This document shows, in pieces, positions 60,290-64,000 of a DNA stretch of 64,000 bases. This stretch comes from Bacteroides ndongoniae (GTDB lineage: Bacteria; Bacteroidota; Bacteroidia; Bacteroidales; Bacteroidaceae): contig NZ_FNVV01000014.1 of NCBI RefSeq assembly GCF_900108345.1, positions 558,001 through 622,000 on the forward strand, in the 5' to 3' direction. A program made the translations under genes and the position numbers. Each line of letters opens with the position of its first letter. Position 1 is the stretch's first letter. The notes under the pieces were generated by a model. It was not told the DNA's origin, did not search any database, and was given only the letters and a program-made list of their open reading frames with translations.

Positions 60290-61891
60290 ATGAAACTGCC
60301 CTCGAAATACATCGCCCTGCTCGTCATCCTCTCGCTGACGGGCATCTTTGCCTATCAGGCCTACTGGCTGACGGGCCTCTACCGCACCATGCGCACCGAC
60401 CTGGAGCGCAACATCACGGAAGCCATGCGCATCAGCGACTACAACGAGATGCTGGTGCGTATCGAACACCTACAGGAAAGGAACAGAGAGCATGGCGAAG
60501 TCTCCATCTCCACTGGTTTTGACGACGAGGGCAAGCAGTTTGTGCGGAGCAGCACCGTGCTGCATCAGGTATCTGACACTGTGATAGAGGGCTTCACCGC
60601 CCGTAACGATACGCTACAGCGGATAGAGACAGATACCGTGCGCCCCGACGCCATGCTTCATGCCAAGGAAGGGCTCGACATGCTGCTGCGCAACCAACGC
60701 ACCATGACCGGCATGGCCATTTACCTGCAACGCGGACTGCACTCGGGGCTCGACATATTGAGAAGTCCCGATTTCAGTGTATACGACAGCCTGCTCAACA
60801 CCCGCCTCAGGGAAATGAACATCCCCATACGCTACCGCCTGCAATACCTGTACTCTGGCTACGACGCCCAAGACCGCTGGCTCTATACCGACACCCTGGC
60901 CACAGGCGGCACACCCGGCTATGTGCCCGGTCCCGATGCCGTCAGCTACCAATACGCCTTTTCCTCGTCGGAACACGACGTCTATCGTCTTACCACCGAA
61001 CCGTTGGGCGGCCTCGTGCTGCGGCAGATGGCAGGCATACTGATAACTTCGTCGGTCATCCTCCTCATCCTCGGCTTCTCGTTCTGGTACCTCATCCGTA
61101 CCATCCTGCGACAGAAGACGCTGGAGGAAATGAAAAGCGACTTCACCAACAACATCACCCACGAGCTGAAGACACCCATTGCCGTGGCCTATGCCGCCAC
61201 CGATGCCTTGCTCAACTTCCACCAAGCCGATGATCCCAACAAGCGCGAACGCTACCTGCGCATCTGCCAGGAGCAGTTGCAACGCCTCGGCGGGCTGGTA
61301 GAGCAGATACTTTCCATGTCGATGGAGCGACGCAAGACCTTCCGCCTCCATTGGGAAGAAGTACACTTAGCTACCCTCCTGCCCTCCCTCGTCGAACTGC
61401 ATAAGCTGAAAGCCGACAAGCCTGTCCACATCACGCTCGACATCGTCCCCGAAGACCTGACCGTCCCTGCCGACCGCCCCCATCTGTCCAACATCGTAAG
61501 CAATCTGCTGGACAATGCCGTGAAGTATTCGCGCAACCAGGCCGACATCACCGTCCGTTGCTACCATTACACGGACACAGACGGACAAGTCTATACAGAA
61601 ATCAGTGTCAGCGACCACGGCATCGGCATCGCCCGCGACCGCCTGCCCCACGTATTCGACAAGTTCTACCGAGTACCCACCGGCAACCTGCACGAGGTGA
61701 AAGGCTACGGCCTCGGCCTGTTCTATGTGAAGACAATGGTAGAGAAGCATGGCGGTACGGTGGAAGTGAAAAGCGAACCGGGGAAAGGAAGTGAGTTTAA
61801 AGTGAGATTGAGGGCAGACAAGGCCTCACCTCCGACCTCTCTCCCAGGGAGAGGGGAGGAAATGGATGTATCTGATAATAAATATATATAA
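60290..61891 (+). CDS. Sensor histidine kinase with periplasmic domain
   Basis: 533 residues from ATG 60290. Two membrane helices (about 7-30 and 246-270) enclose a periplasmic domain of about 215 residues. The H-box [20 protein letters not shown] has phospho-accepting H291; the N-box is [14 protein letters not shown] and the G-box ends [18 protein letters not shown]. The last 23 residues ([13 protein letters not shown] and on) come from a palindromic repeat, past the normal end of the kinase fold. The partner regulator gene follows. TATCTTTA at 60277-60284 is the only -7 candidate and lies very near the start. Confidence 0.92.
   Translation: MKLPSKYIALLVILSLTGIFAYQAYWLTGLYRTMRTDLERNITEAMRISDYNEMLVRIEHLQERNREHGEVSISTGFDDEGKQFVRSSTVLHQVSDTVIEGFTARNDTLQRIETDTVRPDAMLHAKEGLDMLLRNQRTMTGMAIYLQRGLHSGLDILRSPDFSVYDSLLNTRLREMNIPIRYRLQYLYSGYDAQDRWLYTDTLATGGTPGYVPGPDAVSYQYAFSSSEHDVYRLTTEPLGGLVLRQMAGILITSSVILLILGFSFWYLIRTILRQKTLEEMKSDFTNNITHELKTPIAVAYAATDALLNFHQADDPNKRERYLRICQEQLQRLGGLVEQILSMSMERRKTFRLHWEEVHLATLLPSLVELHKLKADKPVHITLDIVPEDLTVPADRPHLSNIVSNLLDNAVKYSRNQADITVRCYHYTDTDGQVYTEISVSDHGIGIARDRLPHVFDKFYRVPTGNLHEVKGYGLGLFYVKTMVEKHGGTVEVKSEPGKGSEFKVRLRADKASPPTSLPGRGEEMDVSDNKYI
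61823..61860. repeat. GAGAGGGG palindromic repeat forming the 3' end of the kinase gene
   Basis: CCTCTCTCCC and GGGAGAGGGG form a hairpin preceded by CCTCACCTCC. The kinase frame reads through it. Same family as 12725-12758. Confidence 0.7.
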
Positions 61892-61939
61892 TGAATATTA
61901 TCCAACTTTTGATTAATACAAAAAACAGAAACAGCAAAA

Positions 61940-62704
61940 ATGATAACCAAAGATAGTAAACACACCCCCTCCCCCCTCTCCTTGGGAGAGGGGCCGGGGG
62001 TGAGGCTCGACAGTTCTATATCCGTCCTCCTCGTCGAAGACGAACAGACCCTTGCCATGATCATCAAGGACACCCTCGAAGGTCAGGGGTTCCTTATCCA
62101 TACCGCTGCAGATGGGGAAGAAGGCCTGCGCCTCTTTTTCGAGATTCACCCCGACGTAGTGGTAGCCGACATCATGATGCCCCGCATGGACGGCTTCGAA
62201 ATGGTACGCCGTATCCGGCAAAGCGACCGCCGTACGCCTGTCATTTTCCTCACTGCCCGCTCGGCCGTAAACGATGTTGTCGAAGGCTTCGAACTGGGTG
62301 CCAACGACTACTTGAAGAAACCATTCGGCATGCAGGAACTTATCATACGCATCAAGGCACTGGTAGGCCGTGCCTGCACCTACACAACAGCCGAAGTGGA
62401 AGCCCCCTCCCTCTACCCGATTGGCAATTACCAGCTCGACATCCGACGTCAACTCCTCCTTCACGAAGGCGGCCAACAGGAACTGTCGCACCGTGAGACC
62501 GAAATACTGCGCCGCCTCTGCCAGAACCGCAACTGTGTGGTGAACATGCGCGACATCCTCCTCGACCTCTGGGGTGATGACTCCTTCTTCAACCAACGAA
62601 GCCTGCACGTCTTCATCACCAAACTGCGCCACAAACTGGCCAAGGACGAAAATATACGTATCATCAATGTACGCGGCATCGGATATAAACTGATTACCCA
62701 ATAG
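61940..62704 (+). CDS. OmpR/PhoB-type response regulator
   Basis: 254 residues. Receiver at about 28-142 with phospho-acceptor D77 (VVVADIMMPRMDG) and Lys in NDYLKKPFG. A winged-helix DNA-binding domain ends the protein (HRETEILRRLCQNRNCVVNM, then SLHVFITKLRHKLAKDENIR). Residues 8-22 (HTPSPLSLGEGPGVR) are encoded by an inverted copy of the GAGAGGGG repeat, so the start may have been moved upstream by that insertion. Partner of the kinase gene just before it. Confidence 0.92.
   Translation: MITKDSKHTPSPLSLGEGPGVRLDSSISVLLVEDEQTLAMIIKDTLEGQGFLIHTAADGEEGLRLFFEIHPDVVVADIMMPRMDGFEMVRRIRQSDRRTPVIFLTARSAVNDVVEGFELGANDYLKKPFGMQELIIRIKALVGRACTYTTAEVEAPSLYPIGNYQLDIRRQLLLHEGGQQELSHRETEILRRLCQNRNCVVNMRDILLDLWGDDSFFNQRSLHVFITKLRHKLAKDENIRIINVRGIGYKLITQ
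61963..62006. repeat. GAGAGGGG palindromic repeat forming the 5' end of the regulator gene (inverted copy)
   Basis: CCCCTCTCC and GGAGAGGGG pair around a small loop and are followed by CCGGGGGTGAGG, the reverse of the CCTCACC lead of the other copies. It lies in frame between the regulator's ATG and its receiver domain. Confidence 0.7.
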
Positions 62705-62789
62705 AAATGTCGCTAAGTCATCTTTCACGCAATATTGAAAAAACAGATAAATAGTCTTAAGACACGCGAAAGGGTCGGCAGAAAAGCAT

Positions 62790-62797
62790 TATCTTTG
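62790..62797 (+). promoter_or_regulatory. -7 box of the secreted protein gene
   Basis: TATCTTTG is a perfect TAnnTTTG match, 25 bases before ATG 62822. The -33 element is not clear. Confidence 0.5.
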
Positions 62798-62821
62798 AAG
62801 CAGACAAAATGTGTAGATAAA

Positions 62822-63403
62822 ATGAAACGTTTTTTATTTCTATTCACGATCATTGCCTTGTACAGCAGCATGGCCTTTGCCCAAAACGAAGTGGCAACCG
62901 ATACGTTGCGCCAGGAGACAGGCAACATTCCCCCTGCTGAAGAGCAACTTCTACCCGACGGAACCCGAAACTACGGAGGCTTCCTGATAGATATGAACAG
63001 CCTGATCAAAATGCCGACTCCCGACCTGAGCAAGTCTTTCAAGATTGTCATTCCCAATGCAAGCAAAGACTACAGCCAGCTATTCCGGCTCAATCCGGAC
63101 GTCACCTACTCGTCGGGGCTTAGCAACATGTTCAGCAGCGGTTCGTCTTTCTATCTCAATCCTTTTGGTCTGAACTCTGTAGGCAGCCTGATGGACAACC
63201 TGCAAATGGGCAGCTTTAAACTGAAGAACGGCATGCGTATCAACACCTACGGCGAATACAACAAGGAAGGACGAAAGGTATTCAATCCTTCTGCCCTTCC
63301 CTGGGAAAAAAATAATTTTAAAGGTGCTTTCGAACTGAAATCGCAGGACGGTTCGTTCGGCTTCCGTATAGAAGTGCAGCAAGGACGAAACTCTCCTTAC
63401 TGA
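62822..63403 (+). CDS. Secreted protein of unknown function
   Basis: 193 residues from ATG 62822 (MKRFLFLFTIIALYSSMAFA), with a clear signal peptide cut before QNEVATD. The mature protein has Ser/Gly/Phe-rich stretches (SGLSNMFSSGSSFYLNPFGL) and ends in a beta-rich part (GAFELKSQDGSFGFRIEVQQ). No family recognised. It follows the two-component pair on the same strand but has its own -7 box. Confidence 0.65.
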   Translation: MKRFLFLFTIIALYSSMAFAQNEVATDTLRQETGNIPPAEEQLLPDGTRNYGGFLIDMNSLIKMPTPDLSKSFKIVIPNASKDYSQLFRLNPDVTYSSGLSNMFSSGSSFYLNPFGLNSVGSLMDNLQMGSFKLKNGMRINTYGEYNKEGRKVFNPSALPWEKNNFKGAFELKSQDGSFGFRIEVQQGRNSPY

Positions 63404-63420
63404 CCCTCTGCCGACACTGC

Positions 63421-63972
63421 TCAATCAAGCGATACCCGAAGTCCCATCTCGTAAGCATTGCGCATGGCTTCGGGTTTTGTTTTTATCTCGCCCGGATGCC
63501 ATACCCCGCCACAGAACACGGTACCTTTCAGCATCGGATTTTCCAGACAATCGAGGAATCCGCTGAAACTGTCAACGATGCGTTCCATAATCGAAGGGTA
63601 GTCTTCGGCCGCGGTAGCGATAAAGTAGAATTCTTTGTTCTTCATTTCGGTATACGGACCGCAACAACGGTCTATCAGCGTCTTCATCTGCGCACTCATC
63701 GCATAAAAATAGACAGGAGTGCCCATTACAATCACGTCGGCTTCCAGCATTTTCTGAATCACTTCAGCCGCATCGTCTTTCTGCGGGCAGGGTTTCTTTT
63801 CGTAACTGCACACGCTGCATCCCAGACAAGGATGAATATTCTTGTCGCGCAAGAACACCTTTTCAACCTCGTTACCGCCTTCGATGGCTCCACGCATAAA
63901 CTCATCACAAAGCGTATCCGAATTTCCTCTCCGACGAGGACTGGATGATAAAATCAACACTTTTTTTGCCAT
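63421..63972 (-). CDS. NADPH-dependent FMN reductase / flavodoxin-like protein
   Basis: 183 residues. The FMN phosphate loop is ILSSSPRRRGNSDTLCDEFM, and TPVYFYAMSAQMKTLIDRC is the second hallmark. A Cys cluster HPCLGCSVCSYEKKPCPQ is like that of iron-sulfur flavoproteins and multimeric flavodoxin WrbA relatives and could bind a metal cluster. It probably reduces quinones or other small electron acceptors. The gene is complete, 28 bases from the window edge. Confidence 0.88.
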   Translation of the reverse strand: MAKKVLILSSSPRRRGNSDTLCDEFMRGAIEGGNEVEKVFLRDKNIHPCLGCSVCSYEKKPCPQKDDAAEVIQKMLEADVIVMGTPVYFYAMSAQMKTLIDRCCGPYTEMKNKEFYFIATAAEDYPSIMERIVDSFSGFLDCLENPMLKGTVFCGGVWHPGEIKTKPEAMRNAYEMGLRVSLD

Positions 63973-64000
63973 TGCTTCTATATTTTAATGATTATGATAC

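Noticed and set aside
59480..60469. Longer 329-residue version of the CAT-like protein
   Set aside because: The first 109 residues have no family resemblance and overlap the divergent kinase start; the Met at 60142 begins the typical CAT sequence.

Overview
The window reads as a chromosome segment from a Bacteroidales gut bacterium, most likely Bacteroides. The main evidence is Bacteroides-type promoters (TTTG about 20 bases before TAnnTTTG), a UpxY-like NusG paralogue, DUF4248/HU/smalltalk/amidase genes, a PorT-type barrel, pyrBI beside glyA, many lipoproteins with Bacteroidetes lipoboxes, and NtrC-type and OmpR-type two-component pairs. No rRNA, tRNA, CRISPR array, integrase or complete insertion sequence was seen.

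1-20.5 kb is a surface-polysaccharide locus. A minus-strand, AT-rich operon (9787 down past the left edge) encodes a complete CMP-legionaminic acid pathway: LegB, LegC, LegH, LegG-type hydrolysing 2-epimerase, LegI synthase, LegF and a LegX/PtmE nucleotidyltransferase. It continues with a Wzx flippase, a sialyltransferase-like glycosyltransferase and a cut-off hexapeptide acyltransferase. The locus head, a UpxY-type antiterminator and an initiating sugar transferase, lies at 18.3-20.1 kb. Between the two lies an accessory block: a VapE-type primase/helicase, a frameshifted small HTH-like gene, an MntA-type nucleotidyltransferase with a stunted partner, an ATPase-TOPRIM pair, and DUF4248/HU/smalltalk/amidase.

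21-34 kb is mainly housekeeping: pyrB, pyrI, flavin reductase, PorT-like barrel, glyA, maa, FKBP, corA and a TlpA-like lipoprotein. Accessory cassettes have lodged in it: a PD-(D/E)XK (Rpn-type) gene with an 8x GIEK repeat, a four-helix-bundle gene flanked by perfect 16-bp inverted repeats, and two further ATPase + nuclease-like gene pairs (25.7-27.3 and 29.0-30.4 kb).

34-64 kb holds envelope and signalling genes: MATE exporter, Crp-type regulator, lipoproteins, a LytTR regulator with a membrane partner, a MacB/FtsX-like ABC exporter beside an NtrC-type response regulator and kinase, aldo-keto reductases with an AraC regulator, a serine hydrolase, an LpxH-like phosphoesterase, a two-lobed aspartic protease, a TonB-receptor-like barrel, an AAA ATPase, a CAT-like acyltransferase, an OmpR-type pair and a flavodoxin-like reductase.

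The most striking feature is a dense population of small palindromic or iterated intergenic repeats of at least eight families. Some copies sit in frame inside genes (an outer-membrane barrel, and both sides of a kinase/regulator junction), one pair brackets a four-helix-bundle gene, and a triple 22-bp iteron recurs upstream of two envelope genes. All function statements rest on reading the sequence; no database search was run.
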